DNA of 64,000 nt from Ectobacillus polymachus (GCF_048159605.1 NZ_JBLREB010000001.1:744001-808000); one strand, 5' to 3'; shown: positions 50,970-60,640, numbered from the stretch's first letter. Notes: generated by a model from the letters alone, not told the origin. A program made the numbers and translations.

Positions 50970-51611
50970 ACGAGCACTAAATAAATTTCACATACCGTAT
51001 TTAATAACAAAATATAAATAAAGAATTTATTTAACAATAGGTAAAAAACGGCTCTCATTCCTTGTTACCAGAGTGTTCACAAAAAAAGGTTTAGAAATTA
51101 CAAATCGTTCGACACAATTTTTGAATGCTATAGTAATAAAATGAATATTGTACCCGCATAAAAACACAACGAATTCTCATCAAAACAAGTTCGAATGAAC
51201 TCACATTAGTAATAATCAGGTCCAGCAAAACAGAAATGTTTGTAATGAAATGGACGATGTAATCTGGTATCGTATATAATTTTTCTCCCCTCATTTTTAA
51301 GCAAAGAAGCAAAGATTTAAACATATGTAAGTAAAGTTTTTAACCGCTCGATCACATCTATAAAATCGCTAGTTCTCCTTTAAGAATGGAATCACTGTCT
51401 TTAGGGATTCAAAATAGGATGTTTTTCGATGGAATCCTACATGTTTGTAGAACTATGTAGGATTTTTTTTTGCCCATTTTATGGGAATATACTTTAAAAT
51501 GAAAATAATGACAGAAATGATAAAATAAACAAACTATTTATGAGGCCTATCCCTAGCATTTATCTCCTTAATGACATAATACTGTCGAATATAAACAGGG
51601 AGCGTGACAAT
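50970..51611. other. 640-bp intergenic region before the leucine operon
   Basis: AT-rich. No ORF has a ribosome site: the 77-codon frame at 51091-51324 (minus) lacks one. It holds one hairpin (51433-51471) and must contain the operon promoter. CATAATAC (near 51573) resembles a sigma-E -10 box, as expected for the homologous yng genes, but no convincing -35 is paired with it. Confidence 0.4.
51433..51471 (+). terminator. Hairpin with T8 upstream of the leucine operon
   Basis: AATCCTACAT (51433-51442) pairs with ATGTAGGATT (51455-51464), followed by T8. It does not follow any gene that I see, so it may end an unrecognised small RNA or act as a leader attenuator. Confidence 0.75.
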
Positions 51612-52757
51612 ATGGAATACACAATACCACGTGAAAAGCAGATGATAAAAGAAATGGTTCGTGATTTTGCTGAAAGAGAAATTGCACCAAAGGCTATCTA
51701 CTATGATCGTACAGGAGAATTTCCGTATGAAACGTTTCAAAAGATGGGAGAGCTTGGATTGCTCGGAATTCCTTTTCCTGAGGAATACGGTGGATCAGGC
51801 GGGGATACATTGTCTTACGCATTGGCAGTTGAGGAAATCGGACGTGCATGCGGAGGGACTGGTCTTAGCTACGCTGCAACGATTTCGTTAGGAGCATCTC
51901 CTATTTATTACTTTGGTACTAAGGAGCAAAAACAAAAGTACCTAGTACCAATGGCTTCTGGAAAAACACTTGGTGCATTCGGATTAACAGAACCAAACGC
52001 AGGGTCAGATGCGGGCGGAACGCAAACGAAGGCAGTTCTTGATGGTGATGAATATGTTATTAGTGGAGAGAAATGTTGGATTACAAATGCTGAGTATGCA
52101 AACACAATAATTGTAACCGCTATCAATGGCGTCGATGAAAGAGGGAAAAAGAAAATTTCTGCTTTTATCGTTCCAACGAATTCAGAAGGAATTACCATTT
52201 CAAGCCCTTATGACAAAATGGGTGTACGAGCTTCCAATACATGTGAAATTATATTAGACCAGGTTCGTGTACCAAGAGAGAATATTTTAGGAGATGAAGA
52301 TAAAGGATTTAGTCAATTTTTATACACGCTAGATGGAGGACGTATTTCAATTGCAGCCTTGGCTGTTGGTATTGCGCAAGCTGCCTTTGAAAGAGCTCTT
52401 CAGTTCGCTAAAGAACGTAAGCAATTTGGAAAATCCATTTCTTCCTTTCAAGCAATTCAATTTAAATTAGCGGATATGGCAATGGAAATTGAATTAGCTA
52501 GAAATGCTGTTCATAAAGCGGCATGGTTAAAGGATCAAAATAAGCCTTTTAGTAAGGAAGCTGCTATTGCAAAATTATATGCTTCAGAAACAGCAAGCCG
52601 TACTGCAAATCAAGCAGTTCAAATCCACGGTGGTTCTGGATATATGCGAGAGTATGAAGTGGAACGTTATATGCGTGATGCGAAGCTGCTTGAAATCGGA
52701 GAAGGTACGTCTGAGATTCAGCGTCTCGTTATCGCAAGACAACTAGGACTTCGATAA
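51612..52757 (+). CDS. Acyl-CoA dehydrogenase (isovaleryl-CoA type)
   Basis: A 381-residue flavoenzyme, first of six genes for leucine/isovalerate breakdown. Motifs: LAVEEIGRACGGTGLSYAAT, FGLTEPNAGSDAG (FAD/substrate), KCWITNAEYANTIIVTA, and FGKSISSFQAIQFKLADMAM; QIHGGSGYMREYEVERYMRD holds the terminal catalytic helix. It likely makes 3-methylcrotonyl-CoA from isovaleryl-CoA, as the carboxylase genes that follow imply. ATG 51612 follows GGGAGCGTG; the longer frame from 51540 has no ribosome site. The B. subtilis counterpart is YngJ. Confidence 0.93.
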   Translation: MEYTIPREKQMIKEMVRDFAEREIAPKAIYYDRTGEFPYETFQKMGELGLLGIPFPEEYGGSGGDTLSYALAVEEIGRACGGTGLSYAATISLGASPIYYFGTKEQKQKYLVPMASGKTLGAFGLTEPNAGSDAGGTQTKAVLDGDEYVISGEKCWITNAEYANTIIVTAINGVDERGKKKISAFIVPTNSEGITISSPYDKMGVRASNTCEIILDQVRVPRENILGDEDKGFSQFLYTLDGGRISIAALAVGIAQAAFERALQFAKERKQFGKSISSFQAIQFKLADMAMEIELARNAVHKAAWLKDQNKPFSKEAAIAKLYASETASRTANQAVQIHGGSGYMREYEVERYMRDAKLLEIGEGTSEIQRLVIARQLGLR

Positions 52758-52770
52758 GGAGGAATGTTGA

Positions 52771-54108
52771 ATGTTTTCTAAAATCCTAATTGCAAATCGC
52801 GGTGAAATTGCAGTTCGTATTATTAAAACTTGTAAGCGTTTAGGGATTAAGACCGTTGCTGTATATTCAGAAGCAGATGCAACTGCAATGCATGTGAAAA
52901 TGGCAGACGAAGCATATAGCATCGGAGGATCTCGTGTTCAAGACAGTTATTTAAAACTTGATACCATACTTGAAATTGCCAAACGAACAGAAGCAGAGGC
53001 GATCCATCCAGGCTATGGATTATTATCAGAGCATCCGGAATTTCCAACACGCTGCGCTGAAGAAGGGATTACATTTATTGGTCCTTCTAAAGATGTCATG
53101 GTGAAGATGGGAAACAAGATTCAATCCCGAAAGGCAATGATTGCTGCAGGAGTTCCTGTTGTACCAGGAATTACAACTCGTATTCCTACAGTAGAGGATG
53201 CGAAGGTTATTGCAGCAGAGATTGGTTATCCACTTATGTTAAAGGCGGCTGCCGGTGGTGGCGGCATTGGTATGCAGCGGATTGAAAATGAGCAAACGCT
53301 CGTTCAGGCTTTTGAAAGTAACCAGACTCGTGCAAAAAATTTCTTTGGGAATGGCGATATGTACATCGAGCGATTGATTACAAATGCTCATCATATTGAA
53401 ATACAAGTGTTAGCCGATAGTTATGGTAATACCGTATATCTATGGGAACGAGAATGCTCTATGCAACGTCGAAACCAAAAGGTAATCGAAGAGGCGCCAT
53501 CTCCGTTTTTAGACGACAGAACCCGTATAAAGATGGGAGAAATAGCAGTACAAGCAGCGAAAGCAATTGGCTATTGCAATGCAGGAACAATTGAATTTCT
53601 TGTTGATGAAGAGAAAAACTTTTATTTTCTAGAAATGAATACGCGTCTTCAAGTAGAGCATCCCGTAACAGAAGAAATTACAGGGCTTGACCTTGTTGAA
53701 CAACAATTGCGTATTGCCTCAGGGGAAAGGCTTTCGTTCTCGCAAGATGATATCGCTTTAAATGGGCATAGTATTGAAGCTCGTGTGTATGCAGAAGATC
53801 CAAATACATTTTATCCTTCGCCAGGTAAAATCGTATCACTTCATCTTCCTGCTTCTGTTCGAATCGATCATTTTGTCGAGGAAGGGACGACGATCACCCC
53901 TTTTTATGATCCGATGATTGCAAAAGTGATTGCACATGGATCTACTAGAGATGAAGCAATCCAATCTTTAAATGAAGCTCTATTAGATTTTAAGTTAGAG
54001 GGGATTAAAACAAACATTCCATTATTAATTCAAGTGCTAGAGGATGAGACATTCCGAGGAGGAGTTTATACTACAAGTTTCTTAACGGATCGATTAGTCA
54101 AAAAATAA
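52771..54108 (+). CDS. Biotin carboxylase subunit (methylcrotonyl-CoA carboxylase type)
   Basis: A 445-residue ATP-grasp enzyme that carboxylates biotin on the carrier protein using bicarbonate. It shows the family start FSKILIANRGEIAVRIIKTC, the ATP loop KAAAGGGGIGM, RDCSMQRRNQK-like block (ECSMQRRNQKVIEEAP) and EMNTRLQVEHPVTE. Length equals AccC. The AccC of fatty-acid synthesis is elsewhere in Bacillus; the operon context makes this the catabolic copy (YngH). It begins 14 nt after the dehydrogenase. Confidence 0.93.
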   Translation: MFSKILIANRGEIAVRIIKTCKRLGIKTVAVYSEADATAMHVKMADEAYSIGGSRVQDSYLKLDTILEIAKRTEAEAIHPGYGLLSEHPEFPTRCAEEGITFIGPSKDVMVKMGNKIQSRKAMIAAGVPVVPGITTRIPTVEDAKVIAAEIGYPLMLKAAAGGGGIGMQRIENEQTLVQAFESNQTRAKNFFGNGDMYIERLITNAHHIEIQVLADSYGNTVYLWERECSMQRRNQKVIEEAPSPFLDDRTRIKMGEIAVQAAKAIGYCNAGTIEFLVDEEKNFYFLEMNTRLQVEHPVTEEITGLDLVEQQLRIASGERLSFSQDDIALNGHSIEARVYAEDPNTFYPSPGKIVSLHLPASVRIDHFVEEGTTITPFYDPMIAKVIAHGSTRDEAIQSLNEALLDFKLEGIKTNIPLLIQVLEDETFRGGVYTTSFLTDRLVKK

Positions 54109-54126
54109 TAGTAAGGGGGAATTGGA

Positions 54127-54339
54127 ATGGCAAACGTTCATGCATCAATGGCGGGAAATATGTGGAAAATTTTAGTTAATATAGGGGATGAAATTGAGGA
54201 AGGACAAGATATTGCAATTTTAGAATCTATGAAAATGGAAATTCCGATTTCTAGTGAACAATCAGGAACGATTGTAAAGTTGAATGTGAAAGAAGGAGAA
54301 TTTGTAAACGAAGGCGATGTTATTGCTGAAATGGAATAG
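54127..54339 (+). CDS. Biotin/lipoyl carrier protein
   Basis: A 70-residue biotinyl domain alone. The acceptor Lys is in ILESMKMEIPI (EXMKM motif, about K37), with the flanking HASMAGNMWKI and GDVIAEME strands. It carries the carboxyl group between the biotin carboxylase before it and the carboxyltransferase. A separate carrier (YngHB type) is a feature of Bacillus methylcrotonyl-CoA carboxylase, whereas other bacteria fuse it to the carboxylase. AAGGGGG precedes ATG 54127. Confidence 0.93.
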   Translation: MANVHASMAGNMWKILVNIGDEIEEGQDIAILESMKMEIPISSEQSGTIVKLNVKEGEFVNEGDVIAEME

Positions 54340-54350
54340 GAGGATGATGG

Positions 54351-55262
54351 ATGAAGCTTCCTGATTTTGTTGTGATAAAAGAGGTAGGACCTCGTGACGG
54401 TTTGCAAAATGAGAAAAAAATTGTAGGAACGAATGATAAATTGGAATGGATTCATCTCCTTTCCGATACAGGACTTTCATATATAGAGGTTTCTTCCTTT
54501 GTTCATCCAAAGTGGATTCCGGCTTTAGCGGATGCAACGGACGTCTTTGCTAATTTGGAACGAAAAGCTGATATCACATATGCGGCTCTCGTTCCGAATG
54601 AGCGTGGATTACAGCGTGCCCTAGCAGCAAATGTAGATGAAGTAAGTGTATTTCTTTCTGCTAGTGAGACGCACAATCGCAGCAATATTAATACATCTGT
54701 TGCGGATGCACTTAAGTCCATTAAAGAAGTAACTGCAGCTAGCTTACAAGCTGGAAAAAAGGTACGTGGCTACATATCAACTGTGTTCGGCTGCCCTTTT
54801 GAAGGTCCTGTCTCGATTTCGGCGGTTATGGAACTTTGTGAGGAATTGCTATCATATGGAATTTATGAAATTTCCCTTGGAGATACGATTGGAGTAGCGA
54901 ATCCTCTGCAAGTGGAACAGGTACTAGAATCTTTACTTGATAAATTTCCAGCATCATCTCTTGCCCTTCATTTTCATAATACGTATGGTATGGCACTCGC
55001 TAATGTACTGCAGTCTCTTGTTATGGGGATTACAACGTTTGATAGTGCCTGCGGAGGATTAGGGGGCTGTCCATATGCACCAGGAGCTTCTGGGAACATT
55101 GCGACAAATGATCTCATTCATATGTTACATAGCATGGGGGTACAAACGAATATTGACGAAGACCGTTTTATGATTGCCAGTCAATTCATTGAACGGAAGC
55201 TAGATATTCCTTTAAACAGTCATGTACTTCACGCTAAACAGCAGAAAGCAAAAATGGGGTGA
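54351..55262 (+). CDS. Hydroxymethylglutaryl-CoA lyase
   Basis: A 303-residue TIM-barrel enzyme cleaving HMG-CoA to acetyl-CoA and acetoacetate, the last step of leucine breakdown. Motifs: EVGPRDGLQNEKK (first conserved Asp), LGDTIGVANP, LALHFHNTYGMALAN with the metal-binding His pair, and GGLGGCPYAPGASGN with the catalytic Cys. All are intact. The B. subtilis homologue is YngG. It overlaps the next gene region at GGGGTGAATGAGATG. Confidence 0.95.
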   Translation: MKLPDFVVIKEVGPRDGLQNEKKIVGTNDKLEWIHLLSDTGLSYIEVSSFVHPKWIPALADATDVFANLERKADITYAALVPNERGLQRALAANVDEVSVFLSASETHNRSNINTSVADALKSIKEVTAASLQAGKKVRGYISTVFGCPFEGPVSISAVMELCEELLSYGIYEISLGDTIGVANPLQVEQVLESLLDKFPASSLALHFHNTYGMALANVLQSLVMGITTFDSACGGLGGCPYAPGASGNIATNDLIHMLHSMGVQTNIDEDRFMIASQFIERKLDIPLNSHVLHAKQQKAKMG

Positions 55263-55267
55263 ATGAG

Positions 55268-56056
55268 ATGCAAGTATTAGAGAATAGTATAGTTGAATAT
55301 CATACGAATCATGTTGCTATTGTTACGCTAAACCGCCCAAAGCAGGCGAATGCATTATCTCTTTCTTTGTTAGAGGAATTACAAGAGGTATGGAAGCAGT
55401 TGAGAGAAAATTCAGATGTACGTGTTGTCATTCTTACCGGAGCGGGAGAAAAGGCATTTTGTGCCGGTGCCGATTTGAAGGAACGAGCTGGAATGAATGA
55501 AGCTGAAGTTCGAAGAGCAGTCACACTTATTCGTGAGACAGTAAACCAAGTTGAGCAATTACCACAGCCTGTTATTGCTGCTATTAACGGGATTGCGCTT
55601 GGAGGGGGAACGGAGCTTTGCTTAGCTTGCGATATCCGCATTGCTTCTGAAACAGCAACCCTTGGTTTAACAGAAACGTCCCTCGCCATTATTCCGGGAG
55701 CGGGTGGAACACAACGGTTACCTCGTCTAGTCGGACTAGGCAGAGCCAAAGAACTCATCTATACAGCAAGACGTATAACAGGTGTCGAAGCAAAGGAATA
55801 CAGTCTTGTAGAGGATACAGTACAAGCTGACGAACTGCTACCGAAAGCACTGGAAATTGCGGAGCGAATCGCACAAAATGGACCAATTGCTATAAAGGCT
55901 GCAAAGCAAGCGATTTCTGAAGGGATGCAGGTTGATCTACAAAGCGGACTGCAGGTTGAAATGAAGGCCTATGAAACAATCATTCCGACAAAGGACCGTT
56001 TAGAAGGGCTACAAGCATTTAAAGATAAGCGAAAGCCAATCTATAAGGGGGAGTAA
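55268..56056 (+). CDS. Enoyl-CoA hydratase (methylglutaconyl-CoA type)
   Basis: A 262-residue crotonase. The oxyanion-hole segments are FCAGADLKERAGM and IAAINGIALGGGTELCLACD, and TETSLAIIPGAGGTQRLPRL carries the two Glu-type catalytic positions. In this operon it should hydrate 3-methylglutaconyl-CoA to HMG-CoA for the lyase before it (YngF in B. subtilis). ATG 55268 follows GGGGTGA; an in-frame GTG at 55259 is less likely. It begins 3 nt after the lyase stop. Confidence 0.93.
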   Translation: MQVLENSIVEYHTNHVAIVTLNRPKQANALSLSLLEELQEVWKQLRENSDVRVVILTGAGEKAFCAGADLKERAGMNEAEVRRAVTLIRETVNQVEQLPQPVIAAINGIALGGGTELCLACDIRIASETATLGLTETSLAIIPGAGGTQRLPRLVGLGRAKELIYTARRITGVEAKEYSLVEDTVQADELLPKALEIAERIAQNGPIAIKAAKQAISEGMQVDLQSGLQVEMKAYETIIPTKDRLEGLQAFKDKRKPIYKGE

Positions 56057-56058
56057 TT

Positions 56059-57600
56059 ATGTTAGTTAGGCAGCAAAATCAAGGTACGTTAGATGAACGA
56101 GTAGAGAAAATAAAACAAGGCGGAGCGAAAAAGTATCATGAGCAAAATGAAGCAAAGGGAAAGCTGTTTGTTAGAGAGCGCCTGGCTGCCTTATTTGATG
56201 ATGGTAATGTTGTAGAAGATGCGATGTTTGCCAACTGTGATAGTGCCGATCTCCCTGCGGATGGAGTGGTAACGGCTGTTGGGAAAATACATGGACGTAC
56301 CGTTTGTGTAATGGCGAATGATTCAACTGTAAAAGCTGGATCTTGGGGCTCTCGTACCGTAGAAAAAATTCTTCGTATTCAAGAAACAGCTGAAAAGCTT
56401 CGTGCTCCGTTATTTTATTTAGTCGATTCTGCTGGTGCACGAATCACAGATCAAGTGGAGATGTTTCCAGGACGCCGAGGAGCAGGCCGTATTTTTTACA
56501 ATCAAGTAAAGTTATCAGGGAAAATTCCACAAATTTGCTTGCTATTTGGTCCTTCTGCAGCTGGAGGAGCCTATATTCCTGCTTTTTGCGATATTGTAAT
56601 GATGGTAGAAGGAAATGCTTCCATGTACTTAGGCTCACCGCGTATGGCAGAAATGGTAATTGGAGAGAAGGTAACACTAGAGGAAATGGGTGGTGCACGT
56701 ATGCATTGCTCGGTTTCTGGATGCGGTGACGTTCTATGCAAAACCGAACAAGAAGCATTATTGCTTGCCCGAAAATATATTTCCTATTTTCCAAATCAGT
56801 ATTTAGAAAAGCCTCCAGTGGCAGCAGCAATCCCGCCTAAAGCATTTGACAAAACATTAGAAGAAATTGTACCGAAAAATCAAAATTCGATGTTTAACAT
56901 GATGGATCTAATCAATCGTATTATTGATGAAGGTTCGTTTTTTGAAATTAAGAAACTATTTGCTCAGGAGCTGATTACTGGTCTTGCTCGTATTGATGGC
57001 AAGCCGGTTGGTATCGTAGCCAATCAGCCTCGAATGAAGGGCGGCGTGCTGTTTCATGATTCGGCAGATAAAGCTGCTAAATTTATTACATTATGTGATG
57101 CCTTCCATATTCCGCTCCTATTTTTAGCGGATGTTCCAGGGTTTATGATTGGAACAAAGGTAGAACGAGCTGGGATCATTCGTCATGGTGCAAAGATGAT
57201 TTCGGCAATGAGTGAAGCAACTGTTCCGAAAATATCTGTTATTGTTCGTAAAGCATATGGAGCAGGTCTATACGCTATGGCAGGCCCAGCATTTGAGCCA
57301 GATTGCTGTATCGCACTTCCAACTGCTTCTATAGCCGTTATGGGACCTGAAGCAGCAGTAAATGCCGTTTATGCAAATAAAATTGCTGCGCTGCCTGAGT
57401 CTGAACGTCCAGCATTTATTGAAGAAAAGCGTGAGGAATACAATAAAGATATCGATATTTACCATCTTGCATCCGAAATGATCATTGATGGGATTGTTCA
57501 TCCAAATGAATTACGTAACGAGCTTGTAAAACGTTTTGATACCTATAGTAGCAAAAATCAAGTATTTACAGATCGCAAACATTCTGTTTATCCAGTATAA
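56059..57600 (+). CDS. Carboxyltransferase subunit (methylcrotonyl-CoA carboxylase beta)
   Basis: A 513-residue acyl-CoA carboxyltransferase of the propionyl/methylcrotonyl-CoA carboxylase beta family. Domain 1 has KLFVRERLAALFDDGNVVED and the SAAGGAYIPAF loop; domain 2 has VANQPRMKGGVLFHDSADKA and FLADVPGFMIGTKVERAG. It moves the carboxyl from carrier biotin to 3-methylcrotonyl-CoA, giving 3-methylglutaconyl-CoA for the hydratase before it. Last gene of the operon (YngE in B. subtilis); the acyl-CoA synthetase YngI is not present here. Confidence 0.93.
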   Translation: MLVRQQNQGTLDERVEKIKQGGAKKYHEQNEAKGKLFVRERLAALFDDGNVVEDAMFANCDSADLPADGVVTAVGKIHGRTVCVMANDSTVKAGSWGSRTVEKILRIQETAEKLRAPLFYLVDSAGARITDQVEMFPGRRGAGRIFYNQVKLSGKIPQICLLFGPSAAGGAYIPAFCDIVMMVEGNASMYLGSPRMAEMVIGEKVTLEEMGGARMHCSVSGCGDVLCKTEQEALLLARKYISYFPNQYLEKPPVAAAIPPKAFDKTLEEIVPKNQNSMFNMMDLINRIIDEGSFFEIKKLFAQELITGLARIDGKPVGIVANQPRMKGGVLFHDSADKAAKFITLCDAFHIPLLFLADVPGFMIGTKVERAGIIRHGAKMISAMSEATVPKISVIVRKAYGAGLYAMAGPAFEPDCCIALPTASIAVMGPEAAVNAVYANKIAALPESERPAFIEEKREEYNKDIDIYHLASEMIIDGIVHPNELRNELVKRFDTYSSKNQVFTDRKHSVYPV

Positions 57601-57615
57601 TACTAGCAAATTACG

Positions 57616-57655
57616 AAGGAAGAGCATAATTTTGCTCTTCCTTCTACTTTTTTGT
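57616..57655 (+). terminator. Terminator after the leucine operon
   Basis: AAGGAAGAGCA (57616-57626) pairs with TGCTCTTCCTT (57633-57643), followed by a T-rich run. Confidence 0.85.
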
Positions 57656-57732
57656 AGACCGCCTCTTATGTAGCAGCATGATAGGATCAACTGCAGCATA
57701 TATTGGTACAAGCGTAAGGAGGAGGGACTACA

Positions 57733-58512
57733 ATGAACGGGCTAGAAGCTTTTTTACTGGGGATTATTCAAGGATTAACAGAATTTTTGCCAATTAGCAG
57801 TACAGGGCATTTATACTTAGGTCGTCATCTAGTTGGTCTCGATGACGCTGGTTTATTTTTAGATACGATGCTCCATCTTGGAACATTACTTGCTATTTTT
57901 ATCTACTATAAGAAAGAATGGATTCGTATTATCAAACAACCCTTTAATAAGCTTACCTATCTACTAATTGTGGGAACAATTCCTGCTGTTATTATAGGAT
58001 TATTATTTAAAGATTTTTTTGAAGAAATATCAAAAACAGGAGTAACAATCGGTTGGGAGTTTTTAGCGACTGGCTGCTTTCTGTACTTGGCTGAAATGGG
58101 GAAGGGTGGCAGTAGAAAAATGAAGGATATTACTTATAAGGATGCGCTAATCATTGGTTCCTTTCAGGCATTTGCCATTTTTCCAGCTATCTCTCGATCG
58201 GGAATGACCATTGTTGCAGCGTTATGGCGTAAGTTAGACCGTAAAACAGCAGCGTATTTTTCATTTTTATTATCTACTCCAGCAATCATGGGCGCCATCG
58301 TACTACAGGCAGCCGATATTTTTCAAGGAAAAGCGGAAAGCATTTCAGGAACATCACTATTCATTGGTACCATCTCAGCAGCTTTTTTTGGATACATAGC
58401 CGTTTCATGGATGATTCAGTTTTTAAAGCATCATTCCTTAAAATTGTTTTCCTATTATGTGTGGGCACTCGGTATACTTATACTTACCATGCAATATACT
58501 GGTGTTTTCTAA
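57733..58512 (+). CDS. uppP: Undecaprenyl-diphosphatase UppP (BacA)
   Basis: A 259-residue membrane protein with about eight helices that dephosphorylates undecaprenyl diphosphate, recycling the lipid carrier for wall synthesis. The conserved motifs GIIQGLTEFLPISSTGHLYL and FPAISRSGMTIVAALW are both intact. High dosage gives bacitracin resistance. AAGGAGGAG precedes ATG 57733. It has its own terminator-free gap of 124 bp before the signal peptidase gene. Confidence 0.95.
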   Translation: MNGLEAFLLGIIQGLTEFLPISSTGHLYLGRHLVGLDDAGLFLDTMLHLGTLLAIFIYYKKEWIRIIKQPFNKLTYLLIVGTIPAVIIGLLFKDFFEEISKTGVTIGWEFLATGCFLYLAEMGKGGSRKMKDITYKDALIIGSFQAFAIFPAISRSGMTIVAALWRKLDRKTAAYFSFLLSTPAIMGAIVLQAADIFQGKAESISGTSLFIGTISAAFFGYIAVSWMIQFLKHHSLKLFSYYVWALGILILTMQYTGVF

Positions 58513-58636
58513 AACAGAACGTTACATAATAGATATAGAATAATGAGTGAGAATAGGGATAAGCCATTGTTATTTTAGATGGAAACATGGTACTCTTTAA
58601 ATAGATGTTATTTTGTAAAGAAGGGTAGGTATTTCC

Positions 58637-59200
58637 TTGGGTAATAAAGTAATGAAAGAAATATGGAGCTGGGTTCGTTCCATTGCAATCGCCTTTATAC
58701 TGGCCTTTCTTACTAGCGTGTTCCTTATTCAGCCATATAAGGTTGAAGGGCATTCTATGGATCCAACATTGCACGACCAAGAACGAATCATGGTTTCAAA
58801 ACTATCACACACATTTTCGTATCAACCAAACTATGGTGACATTGTTATCATTGATAGCCGTGTTGATCGGCCAAGATCCTTTAAGGATGACATTACAGAA
58901 AATGCGCTCTTTCAGCTAGTAACGAATAAACATCAAGATAGCTTTTTATATGTAAAGCGCATTATGGGTAAACCAGGAGATGAAATCGAATTAAAAGATC
59001 ATAAGTTGTATCGAAACGGTACTCTTGTTGATGAGCCTTACATAAAAGAAGAAATGACAGTTGCAGCAGATGGAAAATGGAAGGTACCTAGCGATCATGT
59101 ATTTGTAATGGGTGACAATCGAAACAATAGTAGAGATAGTAGAGAAATTGGATTTGTTCCACTCAGCCACGTATTAGGTGAAAAGGTATTTGGATTTTAG
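58637..59200 (+). CDS. Type I signal peptidase
   Basis: A 187-residue membrane protease of the SipS family that removes signal peptides. One N-terminal helix (about 15-31) is followed by the catalytic domain with Ser40 in VEGHSMDPTL, Lys107 in LYVKRIMGKPGDEIEL, and the late motif VFVMGDNRNNSRDSR. TTG 58637 suits the upstream AAGGGTAGGT; the ATG at 58652 is less well placed. The cereus group has several such peptidases. A perfect hairpin terminator follows. Confidence 0.93.
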   Translation: MGNKVMKEIWSWVRSIAIAFILAFLTSVFLIQPYKVEGHSMDPTLHDQERIMVSKLSHTFSYQPNYGDIVIIDSRVDRPRSFKDDITENALFQLVTNKHQDSFLYVKRIMGKPGDEIELKDHKLYRNGTLVDEPYIKEEMTVAADGKWKVPSDHVFVMGDNRNNSRDSREIGFVPLSHVLGEKVFGF

Positions 59201-59230
59201 CATTAGAGGAACCCTCTAATGCTATTTTTA
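59199..59230 (+). terminator. Terminator after the signal peptidase gene
   Basis: AGCATTAGAGG-AAC-CCTCTAATGCT perfect 11-bp stem, then a T run. Confidence 0.85.
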
Positions 59231-59387
59231 TGGTTTTTTCCCTTCATAGGATAGTTCGTTCTTTACTTATGAGGAAAAAAAAGATACGGTAATTTCATTA
59301 GAATTAAAATGAATGAATATTCTAATAGAGATTTATTCATCGTGAATTTGAAAAAAATAGGTAAATGGTAGTAGGAGTGAACTTGGC

Positions 59388-60347
59388 ATGCTGTCAAAAC
59401 TGAATTATTTCTTGGAAAGAATGATGCCCATCATTACTCCAACAAGTGTAGTCATAGGTGTTCTATTTGCAGATCATTTAAAATCGTTTTCTTTTCTCGT
59501 TGCATGGATTTTTGCCTTTATTACGTTTACAGGAAGCTTAGGTTCAAGTTTTCAATCGTTAAAGCGTGTTGTATTGCATCCATTGCCAACGATTATCGTG
59601 CTCTTAATTTTACATATCTTAATGCCAATTTGGGCGTGGTTGCTTGGTCATCTTGCCTTTCAAGGAGATCCACTTACGATGACGGGCTTAATTTTAGCAG
59701 TTGTCATTCCAACAGGGGTTACGAGCTTAATTTGGGCAACCATCTATAAAGGAAATGCTGTACTGGCCTTGTCAATCATCTTAATTGACACCTTGCTTTC
59801 CCCATTAGTAGTTCCCTATAGTATTGCACTTTTAGGCGGCGGATCGGTATCAATGGATGTTTGGCCAATTATGAAAGGTTTATTTGGTATGATCGTATTG
59901 CCTTCTATTTTAGGAATGCTATTAAATCAAGTTACATCTGGAAAGGTAAAAACTACATTAGGAAAACCCTTATCCCCATTCTCTAAACTAGGAGTCGGGC
60001 TCGTTGTGATGATTAATAGTGCAAATATTGCACCATACCTTGTACATGTGAATCCAAAACTAATTTTCATTTGTATGATGATTCTTCTTATTTCTTTTTC
60101 AGGTTATTTGCTTTCTTGGTTCATCGGAACTATGCTGCATTTTGATAAGGAGGACATTGTCACGATTACCTTTACGGGAGGAATGCGAAATATAAGCGCA
60201 GGTGCAGTTGTGGCGATCACCTATTTTCCTCCTGCAGTAGCAGTACCTGTAATACTAGGCATGTTATTTCAGCAATCACTAGCATCATTTTATGGTCACT
60301 TTCTTGAGCGGCATTATAAAAAGATCGAAATGTCGAAGGTAAGTTAA
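59388..60347 (+). CDS. Bile acid:sodium symporter family transporter (YocS-like)
   Basis: A 319-residue membrane transporter of the BASS family with about nine to ten helices. The crossover signature is GVTSLIWATIYKGNAVLALSI, and GGMRNISAGAVVAITYFPPA is the second conserved repeat. Bacterial members carry bile acids, pantoate or other organic anions with sodium; the substrate is unknown. The start ATG 59388 has a weak site (AGGAG). Single gene, with a strong terminator. Confidence 0.88.
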   Translation: MLSKLNYFLERMMPIITPTSVVIGVLFADHLKSFSFLVAWIFAFITFTGSLGSSFQSLKRVVLHPLPTIIVLLILHILMPIWAWLLGHLAFQGDPLTMTGLILAVVIPTGVTSLIWATIYKGNAVLALSIILIDTLLSPLVVPYSIALLGGGSVSMDVWPIMKGLFGMIVLPSILGMLLNQVTSGKVKTTLGKPLSPFSKLGVGLVVMINSANIAPYLVHVNPKLIFICMMILLISFSGYLLSWFIGTMLHFDKEDIVTITFTGGMRNISAGAVVAITYFPPAVAVPVILGMLFQQSLASFYGHFLERHYKKIEMSKVS

Positions 60348-60368
60348 AGTATTTAACGAATGTAAGAG

Positions 60369-60402
60369 AGGAGGAGCCATATGATAAGAAATGGCTCCTC
60401 CT
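60369..60402 (+). terminator. Terminator after the BASS transporter gene
   Basis: AGGAGGAGCCAT (60369-60380) pairs perfectly with ATGGCTCCTCCT (60391-60402). Confidence 0.8.
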
Positions 60403-60432
60403 GTATGTAGAGAAGATGAAAATGGTTTCGAA

Positions 60433-60640
60433 CTATTGCAACCCACTTTGAAATGTACGTACCACTATTCCATCTGAAAATGTAATTTGCGCCATTGTTT
60501 TGGGTGCTTTACCTGACCATGCATAGGTAGAGGTTCCTTTTTCTTCTGATTTATCCATCAAATTTCCTTTGCTTCCTAGCAGTTGCTTCACTTCTGAGTA
60601 TGTACAAATATTCGAACATTTTCGTGAAATGTATTCGTTT
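60433..60640 (-). pseudogene. 3' fragment of a DUF3862-like secreted protein
   Basis: The minus strand reads TYSEVKQLLGSKGNLMDKSE, then EKGTSTYAWSGKAPKTMAQI and TFSDGIVVRTFQSGLQ, stop. The TYxEVKxLLGSxG start and TYxWxG strand are typical of small lipoprotein-like DUF3862 or related proteins. The upstream part has no signal peptide or ribosome site and the frame is open only for a few further codons, so this is the tail of a lost gene. Confidence 0.6.

Noticed and set aside
51091..51324. 77-codon ORF on the minus strand
   Set aside because: No ribosome site, AT-driven composition, no family match; likely a chance frame.
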